A stretch of DNA of 64,000 bases, from assembly GCA_965223465.1 (NCBI GenBank), contig OZ245025.1, positions 2,728,001 through 2,792,000 of the forward strand. The letters are read 5' to 3'. The translations under genes and the position numbers were made by a program. The number at the start of each line of letters is the position of its first letter. Within the stretch, counting starts at the first letter, position 1. Below, piece after piece: positions 34,353 through 42,910 of this stretch. The notes below the pieces were generated by a model. It saw nothing but the letters and a program-made list of their open reading frames with translations. It was not told the origin of the DNA and did not search any database. Source of the stretch: JAAELZ01 sp965223465. GTDB lineage: Bacteria; Pseudomonadota; Gammaproteobacteria; Arenicellales; Poriferihabitantaceae.

Positions 34353-37145
34353 CTAATGCACCCTGGCCTCAATAATGCGTCTTTCGATCTCATAGACCGC
34401 ATCGATCTCATGGTCCAGGCCCAGCTCCTCCATGATTGAATGACGCACCGCTACTTCCTCCTCCTCGGTTTGTGCCAGCGCCAACGCCAGCGCGGGTGGC
34501 ACTATTCTGAGTAGCGTGGGTTCTTTTTCCGACAACATCACGCCCTCTACGTACTTACGCGCTTCCTTACGGGCCTGTAGCAATAAGGCCTTGTCTTCAT
34601 CGGTTAATGCCTTAAACCGGCTGATTTCATCGATCTCTTTTTTCGGCATTCTAAGACACAGCCAGAATTCCATCATGTTGAGCATTTTTTCTGACTCATC
34701 TGGATAATCCGCTAGATTCTGGGTGGCCAGCCACAACCACAAGCCCCACTTGCGCCACATCTTCGAGCCTTTGGTCAGATAGTCGGCCAGCATCGGATTG
34801 GTGGTGGTGACGTGACCCTCATCAATCAGTGTGATGGACTGACGGCCCGATCCCCTGCGTTTTTCAGCATCGCTTTGGATGGTATTCATCAAGCCTATAA
34901 AGGACAATGCGAGCATGTCTTTATAGTCTTCCTGGGTGGCAATTTTGCCCAGATCCACGATTGTGACATCGACTTCCGGCCACAGGGTGCCGGGCTGATT
35001 AAACAAGGCATCACGCGGCCCATCAAGAAAGTATCGCGCGCTACCGCGAATCGCAGATAAGCGTTGTTCATACTTTTCAGATACTTTAGATGAGAAGCCA
35101 TGCGGAACCTTGCCGTCCAGATAGGCATCGAGCTGTTCAACAAAATCACTGATGTCGGCGTGTACCTTACCTTCCGTTCTCGCACTGATAGATGCATCGA
35201 CCAATGCGGCGCGCACAATCGACTTATCTTCACGCCGGTAGTCACGTTCCTCTATGGCATCACCACCGGTAATAATCAGTCGTGCTGCGACCTCCATTTC
35301 CCCGAGAAAGTCTCGGCGTTCTTTCTTGGGCACTTTTACATAGCCCTCGTCGCCTGGGTTTAGTATCTGCTCACAAATCATTCGATTGGAGTTATAAAAC
35401 GGTGGGAGCGGTACTTCCGTATCATCCAGGTTAACGTAATGCACCTTAAGCCCCTGGCGTTTGCAGTGTTCACCCAGCAACCTGAATGAATCACCCACAT
35501 CAATGATGTACATATGCGGTTTGCGCATGGCAATGGTCTGTAAGGTCAGATTGATAAGCGTCGCTGACTTACCCGCACCCGTTGGCCCCAATATCGCCAT
35601 ATGTGCGGCTTTTTCACGATCTTGTTCGTTAAGGATATCGAACATCACTGGCGCACCTGAGCGGTCATAAAAAATAAAACCAGGATGCCCCGTGCCGGAT
35701 GACTTGCCCCACAGCGGCGATACCGCCATGACATTCATCAACCACTGTAGCTTTTCTCTAAACATATAGCGGTCATACTCTGGCTTATACCCCATCGGCA
35801 TAAAGTGTACGTACTCATTGAGCGGGAATGCGCCATGACTGGGTAACAAAACATCCAAATGCTCGGCCTGACATGCCGAGAACAAGCTATTGATACGATC
35901 TGTCAACTCGCGCTCATCCTCACCATGCAGATAGAAACCCATCGACGCAGGATACATTTTATTACCCCTGGCCATCGCTGCCTGGCAGTCTTCAACATCG
36001 GTTTTTGTCTGCACAGATTCTGCGATATCCGACTTTGAGCGATTCCAGACAAATTCCAAGGTACTACTGGTTCTGGACTGCGGACTAAACACAATAGTGC
36101 TGGTAAAGATCGTCCCCTGGGGTAATTTATCAAACAGCGCTGCGGCCTGTGTTTTTGCGCCTGTTTTTTCCAGGGTCAGCAAGCCAGGGGCGGGTTCAGA
36201 CTGAAACGCCATCACCGGCATATAGCGATGCGGCATTTCATCAAAATACCAATTACCCGTCTTAAGATAATCGCCCCGTGGGGCGCTTTTGAGTACACCC
36301 TGCGAGAAATTGTACCCTTCAATAAAATCATCATCACCCATCGGGTGATCAGCAAGCAAATCATAAACCGATTCATAGCCCCTCGGTTTTGGATTCAACC
36401 AGGCGACCATCCAGTGATACATCTGTGATGGGCCTAACCGGTTGGTTTTAATCCCTGCGGTTAATAAGCCCTTCTGGAGTCCATCAACCACATGATTAAG
36501 CTCATCGGGTGGATAGCGACCCGCTTCATCCGGCCAATCGCTTCTCGGGCCAAAATCACGATAAACGCATAGCCTGATACGCCGTAATTTACCGCTCCAG
36601 CGTACCCCCGCTTTGGAGTCCTCAAACACACCATCTTCACGACCTATCTGCAAAAAGTGTTCTTCCATCTTCTGAAAAAAATCTTCCGCTAGATCAGTTT
36701 TACTGTTAGAAAATTTATCAGCGTATTCGCGTAATCTTCTACCGATATCCAGCAGTGGCTCATCCTGCATATACAATTGCACGACCCAGGGGTTATCATC
36801 ACGCTCGGGTATGGATGAAAAGGCCGACACCATCGTATCAAGCATTTCCTCAAGCTGCTCCAGCGGCCGGGCTTCTGCATCTACCGATTCTGCCTCAAGG
36901 ACCACACCACAGCTAACCGTATCGCCCAGCGCCCATACTTTGTGTACCTTGTCCCACTGTACCCATGAGAGTAGATTAGAGAACGCCGGTGGCCGCTCAT
37001 AGCTTTCCTTAACCGTCGATTCACGCATTACCGGCTCGCTCGTATCAGCGAGACCGATCTGTTCCATTAGTTGAAGACCTAGCCGCGTGAGCCGTTGACT
37101 TAGCTTGGGCTTCTGTTCTGAGGGCGTGATACTTGCTTCTGCCAT
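34353..37145 (-). CDS. Conjugative transfer ATPase, PFL_4706 family (VirB4/TraC-like)
   Basis: The 930-residue protein has Walker A LGPTGAGKSATLINL near 517-531 and Walker B SITLIDEGH near 772-780. The N-terminal 450 residues correspond to the TraC/VirB4 peripheral domain. FIFYDRSGAP and TQNLADY are the usual flanking motifs. It is the inner-membrane-associated motor that powers pilus assembly and transfer. Its ATG overlaps the stop of the lipoprotein gene. It is full length for TIGR03744. Confidence 0.93.
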   Translation of the reverse strand: MAEASITPSEQKPKLSQRLTRLGLQLMEQIGLADTSEPVMRESTVKESYERPPAFSNLLSWVQWDKVHKVWALGDTVSCGVVLEAESVDAEARPLEQLEEMLDTMVSAFSSIPERDDNPWVVQLYMQDEPLLDIGRRLREYADKFSNSKTDLAEDFFQKMEEHFLQIGREDGVFEDSKAGVRWSGKLRRIRLCVYRDFGPRSDWPDEAGRYPPDELNHVVDGLQKGLLTAGIKTNRLGPSQMYHWMVAWLNPKPRGYESVYDLLADHPMGDDDFIEGYNFSQGVLKSAPRGDYLKTGNWYFDEMPHRYMPVMAFQSEPAPGLLTLEKTGAKTQAAALFDKLPQGTIFTSTIVFSPQSRTSSTLEFVWNRSKSDIAESVQTKTDVEDCQAAMARGNKMYPASMGFYLHGEDERELTDRINSLFSACQAEHLDVLLPSHGAFPLNEYVHFMPMGYKPEYDRYMFREKLQWLMNVMAVSPLWGKSSGTGHPGFIFYDRSGAPVMFDILNEQDREKAAHMAILGPTGAGKSATLINLTLQTIAMRKPHMYIIDVGDSFRLLGEHCKRQGLKVHYVNLDDTEVPLPPFYNSNRMICEQILNPGDEGYVKVPKKERRDFLGEMEVAARLIITGGDAIEERDYRREDKSIVRAALVDASISARTEGKVHADISDFVEQLDAYLDGKVPHGFSSKVSEKYEQRLSAIRGSARYFLDGPRDALFNQPGTLWPEVDVTIVDLGKIATQEDYKDMLALSFIGLMNTIQSDAEKRRGSGRQSITLIDEGHVTTTNPMLADYLTKGSKMWRKWGLWLWLATQNLADYPDESEKMLNMMEFWLCLRMPKKEIDEISRFKALTDEDKALLLQARKEARKYVEGVMLSEKEPTLLRIVPPALALALAQTEEEEVAVRHSIMEELGLDHEIDAVYEIERRIIEARVH

Positions 37146-37543
37146 TATTCGTCCTCTAGTGGCTGCTCATAAAATTCGCCAGGTAAGGCAAACTGCCCCG
37201 ACTTTGTATACAGATAAAACGCCGTGGTATATCCCGGTACTGGGTCTCCACGCATGGTGATGTGTGGGAACACATAGACATTAATACGCGGGTTGTCCAT
37301 CACCGGAAACAGGCTGCTCAGCTCGTTATCCTGGGTACGTGTATAGCTCTCAAGATCGCCGCCATAACTACGCCCAAAGTGGCTTTTGAGGATGACCTCA
37401 TCAGTTTTGCCATGCGTTGCGCGCTCGACAATCTCCGCCATCGTGGGGCTATCTGGTTTAAAGATTTCATCCGCCGGTGGTGTGGTACCACAGCCAGATA
37501 AACCCACTGCAATAGCCACTAGCATTCGTTTTGCTGTTTTCAT
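37145..37543 (-). CDS. Conjugative transfer lipoprotein (TIGR03751-like)
   Basis: The lipobox LSGC at residues 15-18 follows a short positively charged hydrophobic leader. FGRSYGGDLESYTRTQDNEL and a C-terminal LYTKSGQFALPGEFYEQPL are typical of the small lipoprotein found just upstream of the VirB4-like ATPase in this family. It probably sits in the outer membrane and stabilises the core complex. Its ends overlap both neighbours' codons. Confidence 0.85.
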   Translation of the reverse strand: MKTAKRMLVAIAVGLSGCGTTPPADEIFKPDSPTMAEIVERATHGKTDEVILKSHFGRSYGGDLESYTRTQDNELSSLFPVMDNPRINVYVFPHITMRGDPVPGYTTAFYLYTKSGQFALPGEFYEQPLEDE

Positions 37544-38877
37544 TAGTCCAAGCCTCCGCTATTCGTCTTTGCTGAATCAGGGCTACGAGAAGCAGCCAGA
37601 TGACGTAGCTTTCGCCCATTGGTGTCGTAATCAATCATCACGGGCTCTGTCATATTGATCGCCAGCTTGATGCCTGGGTCCACTACGACCGCATCAAACA
37701 TATCGCGCGCACGTTCCGCCACGTAGCGCGCCCATTCGTTGAATCCAGCAGAAAAACCCTGAGCCAGGGCAAACTCGCCCGTATCCCCCGTTACCGTTCG
37801 CGCAATCGCACCACCGGACGTGGTGATGGTCTCGGTTTGAGCCTGCGCAAACGCATTCGCCGCGCCTGTTGCAAAACCTGCACCAAATAATTTACGCATC
37901 ACTTCGGGGGCGTTGGATACATAAGTGCCTGGTATGCACGGATAACCCTGATCGTTGGATATCCAGCCCAGTCCGGTTTCCTTGTCTCTGGCATTTTGGG
38001 TGACAACGGTTCCGTCCTTAAACACAAACGTCACGCTGGTGATCTTGCCGGTTGAGCATTTAAGCGCCCCATCACCCGAAGCAATACCCGACCAAACGGC
38101 CTCCTTAACCTCCGGCAAATACATATTATTCGCTGCCAGATTATCTGCACCGGTAATGACCTTGAACGGGATTGGGTCTCTGATCAGGCCCCCAACCGGT
38201 ACCCGCCCGATAATCGCGGTCATGGCGGTAGAACCCATCAGCGTGGCATTACCAGGAATGGTGTACACCGGTAGATTGGTCTCAAACTCACCCTGCTTGT
38301 TGCTCCCACTTCCTGCCGGCAGAATTCCACTTTTACCCATTTCACCGAATTTATCTGAGAGCCGGTCTTTCAGCGTTTTAACACGGCTATCTGTGGCGCT
38401 ACTTTGCGCACCTGGTGGTGAAAACCAGATTCTGCCATCACTACGCAACACACCTTCACCTGGGCGCGCCTGCCTTTGCACTTCGTAATCGCTGGTTTTA
38501 GCTTCCGAGTTCCTCATATTCCTGAGTTTTCTATCAAAGGATTCCAGCCTTGAATTGATACCACTGAGTAAAGACGCATTGGCCTCCTGGATATCCTTCT
38601 GAAGCTTCGATACCATTTCACCACTTTGAGCTTGTGCAGCGTTCTTTTCGGCCTCTAGCTGTTGCTGACGTTCCTCCAGTTCTTTCTTTACGTCCGTCAA
38701 CTGTGAGGACAATGACGTTAAAGTCTCAACCGGTGTATCACTCGCGCCTTGGGTTTTAGCGGTCCGTTGACCAAACTCGGCAGGGCCGAATATACGAAAC
38801 AGGATTGCGCCTGCTACCAGCAACGCCAGTAGCGTCACACCACCTATGATGATGAAGTTACCTTTCGGTTTGGCCAT
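37543..38877 (-). CDS. ICE T4SS protein, PFL_4705 family (TraB/VirB10-like)
   Basis: One N-terminal membrane segment (FIIIGGVTLLALLVAGAILF, about 7-26) is followed by a long coiled coil (about 50-125). A periplasmic beta-domain follows, with PVYTIPGNATLMGSTAMTAI and RVPVGG. This is the TraB/VirB10 plan for a protein bridging inner and outer membranes. The start at 38877 is chosen because GGAGGTGG lies 5 bases upstream; a longer frame to 38934 has no site. The gene overlaps the end of the PFL_4704 gene by 20 bases. Confidence 0.88.
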   Translation of the reverse strand: MAKPKGNFIIIGGVTLLALLVAGAILFRIFGPAEFGQRTAKTQGASDTPVETLTSLSSQLTDVKKELEERQQQLEAEKNAAQAQSGEMVSKLQKDIQEANASLLSGINSRLESFDRKLRNMRNSEAKTSDYEVQRQARPGEGVLRSDGRIWFSPPGAQSSATDSRVKTLKDRLSDKFGEMGKSGILPAGSGSNKQGEFETNLPVYTIPGNATLMGSTAMTAIIGRVPVGGLIRDPIPFKVITGADNLAANNMYLPEVKEAVWSGIASGDGALKCSTGKITSVTFVFKDGTVVTQNARDKETGLGWISNDQGYPCIPGTYVSNAPEVMRKLFGAGFATGAANAFAQAQTETITTSGGAIARTVTGDTGEFALAQGFSAGFNEWARYVAERARDMFDAVVVDPGIKLAINMTEPVMIDYDTNGRKLRHLAASRSPDSAKTNSGGLD

Positions 38878-39847
38878 GATCCACCTCCGTAGTTTTCGCT
38901 TTGGATACACGCCGTAATCCAAGTGCATCGTCAAATGGTTGATCTGAGACCAGGTACAGCATGGTTTTATCTACCCTGGTTCCAACCGGACCGATGCGAT
39001 TATGATGAAATGAGGCGGCGCGCCAATTTCCAATCAACAAGCGTGGATCGAGATCAACCGCGCCCTCCATGTTATTGGCAACCTCAATCGCGCTCACATA
39101 CAGGCTCGCGACCTGCCAGCCAATCACTGGCCTGGTTTCAACCGCGCCGAAGCGCATAAGACGAACAGGCTCATCTGAGCGTGGAAACTCAATAATCTTG
39201 GCCCCTTCAACGTCATCATGGTATCGCTTGGGTGAGTACATACGTTGCGCTGCGTAGCGAATAAGATCGACATACCCTGGCTTGGGTTTATCTGCCTGGG
39301 TATGCAACGCACCTACCGGTACGGTCGGTGGCTCGTATGAACCACTATATTGCTGTTGTGCGTCCATCACCGACTGACGCATGATGGCAACGGGATGATT
39401 ATCTGTTGCTTCCTCAATCACGCGCAGATCAATCGGTATTACCTCGGCATTGGATAGCAATTTGGCAACCAGCCTGATGCTTACTGGGTGCGCGACCGTC
39501 AACAATAGATTATTGCCGTATATTTGTGGCTTAAACGCCTCAATATCCTTCTTGCTCAAGGTCGAGTCGATGGATATCTCAAATGCGCCATCGAACACAA
39601 TGCGCCGTTCTACTCCGGCGGTAAGGGTTAGCGGGATCGGTGCACCGCTATAGATCACTTTTAGTGGCTCAAACGGCTGTGCATTACCGGGTTGATCATT
39701 CAGGCCAAAATCATTTTCTACGGTTTGGGCCTGCGCGCCTGCGGTCAATAACAGCGCAAGCATCGACATTACGATGCGCATACTTTGTCCGCTGGACAAA
39801 GTCAGAGATTTTTTTGGAGACGGTAAAATATTTAGCATAAGATTCAC
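38858..39847 (-). CDS. ICE T4SS protein, PFL_4704 family (TraK/VirB9-like)
   Basis: The mature part of this exported protein is beta-rich and has LTLTAGVERRIVFDG near 74-88, which fits TraK-like secretin-associated proteins (TIGR03749). A clean signal peptide begins at the internal MRIVMSMLALLLTAGAQAQ (ATG 39781), so the true start may be there. GTG 39847 overlaps the preceding stop (GTGA), favouring the long form. The product is likely in the outer-membrane core complex with the lipoprotein and TraB-like protein. Confidence 0.82.
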   Translation of the reverse strand: MNLMLNILPSPKKSLTLSSGQSMRIVMSMLALLLTAGAQAQTVENDFGLNDQPGNAQPFEPLKVIYSGAPIPLTLTAGVERRIVFDGAFEISIDSTLSKKDIEAFKPQIYGNNLLLTVAHPVSIRLVAKLLSNAEVIPIDLRVIEEATDNHPVAIMRQSVMDAQQQYSGSYEPPTVPVGALHTQADKPKPGYVDLIRYAAQRMYSPKRYHDDVEGAKIIEFPRSDEPVRLMRFGAVETRPVIGWQVASLYVSAIEVANNMEGAVDLDPRLLIGNWRAASFHHNRIGPVGTRVDKTMLYLVSDQPFDDALGLRRVSKAKTTEVDHGQTER

Positions 39848-40098
39848 TTGTATTGATCTTTAACCAGCGCCTGGTGAAACAGCTCGACGACTCGTTTCAC
39901 CCTGCGCTTGTCAGAGAATTGCTTAAAGGTTTGATTGAGTTCTCCCTCGGTATCGACGCGCATACCCGCATCCAGCGTGACACCATCGTAGCGATACAAT
40001 ATGGAGATTGATGGATCCTGCAGATGTGAATGCTTGATCACGAGTATCTGACCTAATTGGGGTAATTCATGTAAATGAACAAAAGGTGCAGTCGTCAT
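39844..40098 (-). CDS. Small 84-aa protein inserted between the PFL_4703 and PFL_4704 genes
   Basis: I do not recognise it. It starts MTTAPFVHLHELPQLG, is hydrophilic and has a basic C-terminal helix (SDKRRVKRVVELF), without signal peptide or membrane segment. GGAG precedes ATG 40098. The gene abuts the PFL_4703 stop and overlaps the next gene by 4 bases, so it is part of the operon. I do not expect a gene at this point in the family layout, so it may be specific to this branch. Confidence 0.6.
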   Translation of the reverse strand: MTTAPFVHLHELPQLGQILVIKHSHLQDPSISILYRYDGVTLDAGMRVDTEGELNQTFKQFSDKRRVKRVVELFHQALVKDQYK

Positions 40099-40102
40099 GG
40101 CA

Positions 40103-40741
40103 TTACTCTCCCGCCACCAGGCGACTGGGTTCTTCAACCGGCACATCCAGCTTCAAACCCCATTGATTGGTCTCGGTGTCAACTTCGGCCTGGACCACGC
40201 GCATCACGTACTTCATCTCAACGTCCTTGATATTCTCGCGCTTGTAGTTCTCGCTCAGTCGGTAATACAAGGTGACATTCCACACGCCATCTGCCACTTC
40301 CTGCACACTCCTTGCGGTAAAGCGCTTGCCGGATATCGGTTGCAACATCCGCTGCCTGCCATCCAACTCGTTTATTCCGTGGCGGTTGGACAATGTTCGA
40401 TAGTCTGTCTCCAGGTAATCCTTGTATGCTGGCGTAATGTAATAAGACAGCTCAAAGATGTGATCTTTGTAATCAACGGCACCATCATTTGGCCAGTGGT
40501 TTAGGTATTGCAGAATGTAGTTGGTAAAACCGTACACGTTCGGCTTGTCGGGTTTATCCAGCTCCACCAGCGCACCTTGTGAGGTGTCCGGTGGCACCCA
40601 GGCGACTTGTGTCTTTGAGGTATAAAAAACCAGCCCAACCAGGCCGGTAATCGCCAGCGCCATCATCATGATTGCAATCATCAAGCCACGATTGATTGCC
40701 TTGAGTGAATGGACTTCACGGGTATAGGTAGTATTCAACAT
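40103..40741 (-). CDS. ICE T4SS protein, PFL_4703 family (TraE/VirB5-8-like)
   Basis: The protein has a short cytoplasmic N-terminus with a basic stretch and one membrane segment (MIAIMMMALAITGLVGLVFY, about 21-40). A periplasmic domain follows, with YVLETDYRTLSNRHGINEL-like spacing and RYSLSENY-like strands. The 212-residue length and position match TIGR03746, equivalent to F TraE. It is an inner-membrane component of the channel. The ribosome site before the ATG is weak. Confidence 0.83.
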   Translation of the reverse strand: MLNTTYTREVHSLKAINRGLMIAIMMMALAITGLVGLVFYTSKTQVAWVPPDTSQGALVELDKPDKPNVYGFTNYILQYLNHWPNDGAVDYKDHIFELSYYITPAYKDYLETDYRTLSNRHGINELDGRQRMLQPISGKRFTARSVQEVADGVWNVTLYYRLSENYKRENIKDVEMKYVMRVVQAEVDTETNQWGLKLDVPVEEPSRLVAGE

Positions 40742-40758
40742 TTGATTTGCTCGACCAT

Positions 40759-41136
40759 TTATTGATGCCTGCGCAGAACGTCCCAGGGGCCATCATGCGT
40801 AATAATCTGCTTGCTGCCAAAAATGTTGGCGGCAAACTTCAAAAGTATTTGCTGAAAATAGCCATCCGGTGTTTGGTGCTTATAGCTCACGAACAATTCT
40901 TTGAGGATGTATGCGACCAGGATGGCGCATACAAAACCAAAGATCATGCCAAAATGTAACTTGGCAAAAACCAGCCAGCCAAACAGCGTGAACACCAGCA
41001 TTGCAACAAAACCAGATATCATGACGATGAGAAACTCGGTTGCGTTCAGTCCCATCACCATCACCGGCTGACGACCTACCCTTAAAGTCAAGGGCAGGCG
41101 AGTCATGCCGCCATAGGGTGTTTTTTCGTCGGCCAT
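40759..41136 (-). CDS. ICE T4SS protein, TIGR03750 family (TraL-like)
   Basis: A 125-residue inner-membrane protein with two adjacent hydrophobic helices (about 30-50 and 52-75) after RLPLTLRVGRQPVMVMGLNATEF. This is the TraL-like plan. AGGGA precedes the ATG. It sits 6 bases after the preceding stop and 17 bases before the TraE-like gene. Confidence 0.83.
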   Translation of the reverse strand: MADEKTPYGGMTRLPLTLRVGRQPVMVMGLNATEFLIVMISGFVAMLVFTLFGWLVFAKLHFGMIFGFVCAILVAYILKELFVSYKHQTPDGYFQQILLKFAANIFGSKQIITHDGPWDVLRRHQ

Positions 41137-41142
41137 CTGTCC

Positions 41143-41571
41143 CTAGCTCAATGCAATCTCGGTAACCGGCGCATACAAATAAGTCGTACCGATATCATCC
41201 AAAGCATCCTCACCCTTATCCAGGAAGTAAGTCGTTGCCAGTACCATTACAAATGCAATGCCAACCCCTAGGAAGAATGTACCGACACCACCTTTTTTGT
41301 CGAGGATAGCCATAGCGCTGGTGATGATCAGATACCCTGCGACCAGCCAACCCGCTGCCAGCAACGCATAGATACCGATCTGGAACATACCCTTGATGAT
41401 CTTGCCCATATCACCAATAAAATTATCCGATGCAGCCGAGCCATCGGGGAGCGTGGGCGAGGTTATTTGCGCGTAGCCTGTTTGAACTAAAAACAAAGCC
41501 GCTACGACTAGCACAATGGCTGGCAGAATCCGCATTAAATTAGGGCGTAGCGTTTGTAGCGTTGTAGTCAT
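41143..41571 (-). CDS. ICE T4SS membrane protein, PFL_4702 family (possible pilin)
   Basis: The N-terminal leader (LMRILPAIVLVVAALFLVQ, then GYAQ) looks like a signal peptide. Two hydrophobic helices follow (about 60-80 and 92-113). The 142-residue length and place between the PFL_4701 and TraL-like genes match TIGR03745. The size and two-helix mature form are compatible with a conjugative pilin, which is inference. AGGAG before the ATG gives a strong site. Confidence 0.82.
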   Translation of the reverse strand: MTTTLQTLRPNLMRILPAIVLVVAALFLVQTGYAQITSPTLPDGSAASDNFIGDMGKIIKGMFQIGIYALLAAGWLVAGYLIITSAMAILDKKGGVGTFFLGVGIAFVMVLATTYFLDKGEDALDDIGTTYLYAPVTEIALS

Positions 41572-41610
41572 GGTGTTGTCTCCTGTTGTAAAAATGAAAA
41601 TGAAAATGGT

Positions 41611-41871
41611 TTAAGTAAGCACCCGTGAAATGATGTAAAGGCCGGAAAATACGACCAGGGCGATGACAAATATCCCCATAAAAAAATGTGCGCCATCCTG
41701 CTCTGCATAGCTGGTGACCATGGTGCGGATTGAGTAATACGCGGCCCACAATAAAATGGCGGTAGCGAATATCCCACCAATCAAGCCCATCAGCCCCACT
41801 GAGGTCGTACCCGATGCCGCATCAAAGGCATTGGCTACGGTCATAGAAATGCTGTCAGTTCCAAGCGGCAT
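41611..41871 (-). CDS. ICE T4SS small membrane protein, PFL_4701 family
   Basis: The 86-residue product has a two-helix membrane topology (about 28-46 and 62-85). A Gly-rich first helix and YAEQDGAHFFMGIF between the helices match TIGR03758. The start is placed at ATG 41871 because GGAG lies about 9 bases upstream inside the end of the previous gene. The longer frame to 41958 runs back through that gene. Confidence 0.82.
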   Translation of the reverse strand: MPLGTDSISMTVANAFDAASGTTSVGLMGLIGGIFATAILLWAAYYSIRTMVTSYAEQDGAHFFMGIFVIALVVFSGLYIISRVLT

Positions 41872-41875
41872 CTCA

Positions 41876-42214
41876 TTACTCCAGATAGTCTGAAAACAGC
41901 GCGGGATAATTGGCAACTCCTTGCACTGGTACCGTGGTTGGCAGATTGATGGTCTCAAGGACGCCTTTCTGCATTAGATCAAGATCAGTGAGCAGGCGAT
42001 TGAAGGCGATACGGTGCCGACCGCGTTCTTCAGGTAGGGATTGAACGACCCTGATCAATTGCTTGAGCGCTTCGATCTCACGTGAGATCGCGCTCATGCC
42101 TTCAGAGCGATTCTTGAAAAACTGAGTTTGATCCGCCTGGCCAGTGCCAGCTTGTCCAGCCAAACTGGTGACCGGTAGAAAAAGCAGCGCAATAATGAGT
42201 AGATTTCGAGTCAT
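41876..42214 (-). CDS. RAQPRD-family ICE protein
   Basis: A signal peptide (to about residue 19) leads a 112-residue exported helical protein with EIEALKQLIRVVQSLPEERG and RHRIAFNRLLTDLDLMQKGV. These correspond to the region after the RAQPRD box in the TIGR01690 family. The RAQPRD letters themselves are changed here. The position between the PFL_4697 and PFL_4701 genes is as expected. Its role is periplasmic and unknown. Confidence 0.78.
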   Translation of the reverse strand: MTRNLLIIALLFLPVTSLAGQAGTGQADQTQFFKNRSEGMSAISREIEALKQLIRVVQSLPEERGRHRIAFNRLLTDLDLMQKGVLETINLPTTVPVQGVANYPALFSDYLE

Positions 42215-42223
42215 TTGGGTTCC

Positions 42224-42910
42224 TCAGATATATTTGGTAAAAGTGGCTGAAACGACCATCACGAGATAAGCCAGCACCAGCGCAAATGGTAAAAACACGA
42301 ATGCTGGATTGAGCGTGACGGGGATGGTTAAATAAATTATGATGGGCAGGATGAACACCGCACTCACCGCATACTTTGAATAGTGATACACCATGCCGCG
42401 CTCGTAATCCGCGCCATACCGGCGCAAATCGCGCCGGACCAGTCCTTCAAAGAAGCCCCAGTAAGCAAACAAAATAAACAGCGGTAACGAGGTGATGGTG
42501 ATCGCCAGGCGTAGCAGGAATATCTGTGCAACATTCAATGATGCGCCGACATACTCACCCGCAATTTGTCCAGCCTGGCCCGTCCATAAAAGCGCGCTGT
42601 CCAGACCGGTCCAGGTAAATAGCCAAAAATACAATTTGTCCGCCAGCCAGGTTGCGGTCTCTGATGGCGAGCCCAGGCCCAGGATGGACTGGGTAAAGTG
42701 ATTGGAAATGTACTCCCACTCTTTGGTCAAAACGTGGCGCGAATGCCCCGCGCCTTGCTCATACCACACCAGGGTGAGAAATATCCACTCAAGTACCAGA
42801 GAGATAAACAGCGAGAAGCATATCCAGCCAAGCAGCTTAAACGGTGCTCGCGCAATACGCGCAATCGCCGTTTTACTGCGCTGTGGTGCTTGTTCAGCGC
42901 GCTGGGCCAT
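42224..42910 (-). CDS. ICE integral membrane protein, PFL_4697 family
   Basis: Four or five hydrophobic helices lie along the 228 residues (about 25-48, 128-150, 175-195 and 203-222). The first long loop contains ILGLGSPSE and a stretch near WLADKLYFWLF. Size and place directly downstream of TraD match TIGR03747. The ATG overlaps the TraD stop, and the next gene begins 10 bases after its TGA. Function is unknown but tied to coupling-protein assembly by position. Confidence 0.82.
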   Translation of the reverse strand: MAQRAEQAPQRSKTAIARIARAPFKLLGWICFSLFISLVLEWIFLTLVWYEQGAGHSRHVLTKEWEYISNHFTQSILGLGSPSETATWLADKLYFWLFTWTGLDSALLWTGQAGQIAGEYVGASLNVAQIFLLRLAITITSLPLFILFAYWGFFEGLVRRDLRRYGADYERGMVYHYSKYAVSAVFILPIIIYLTIPVTLNPAFVFLPFALVLAYLVMVVSATFTKYI

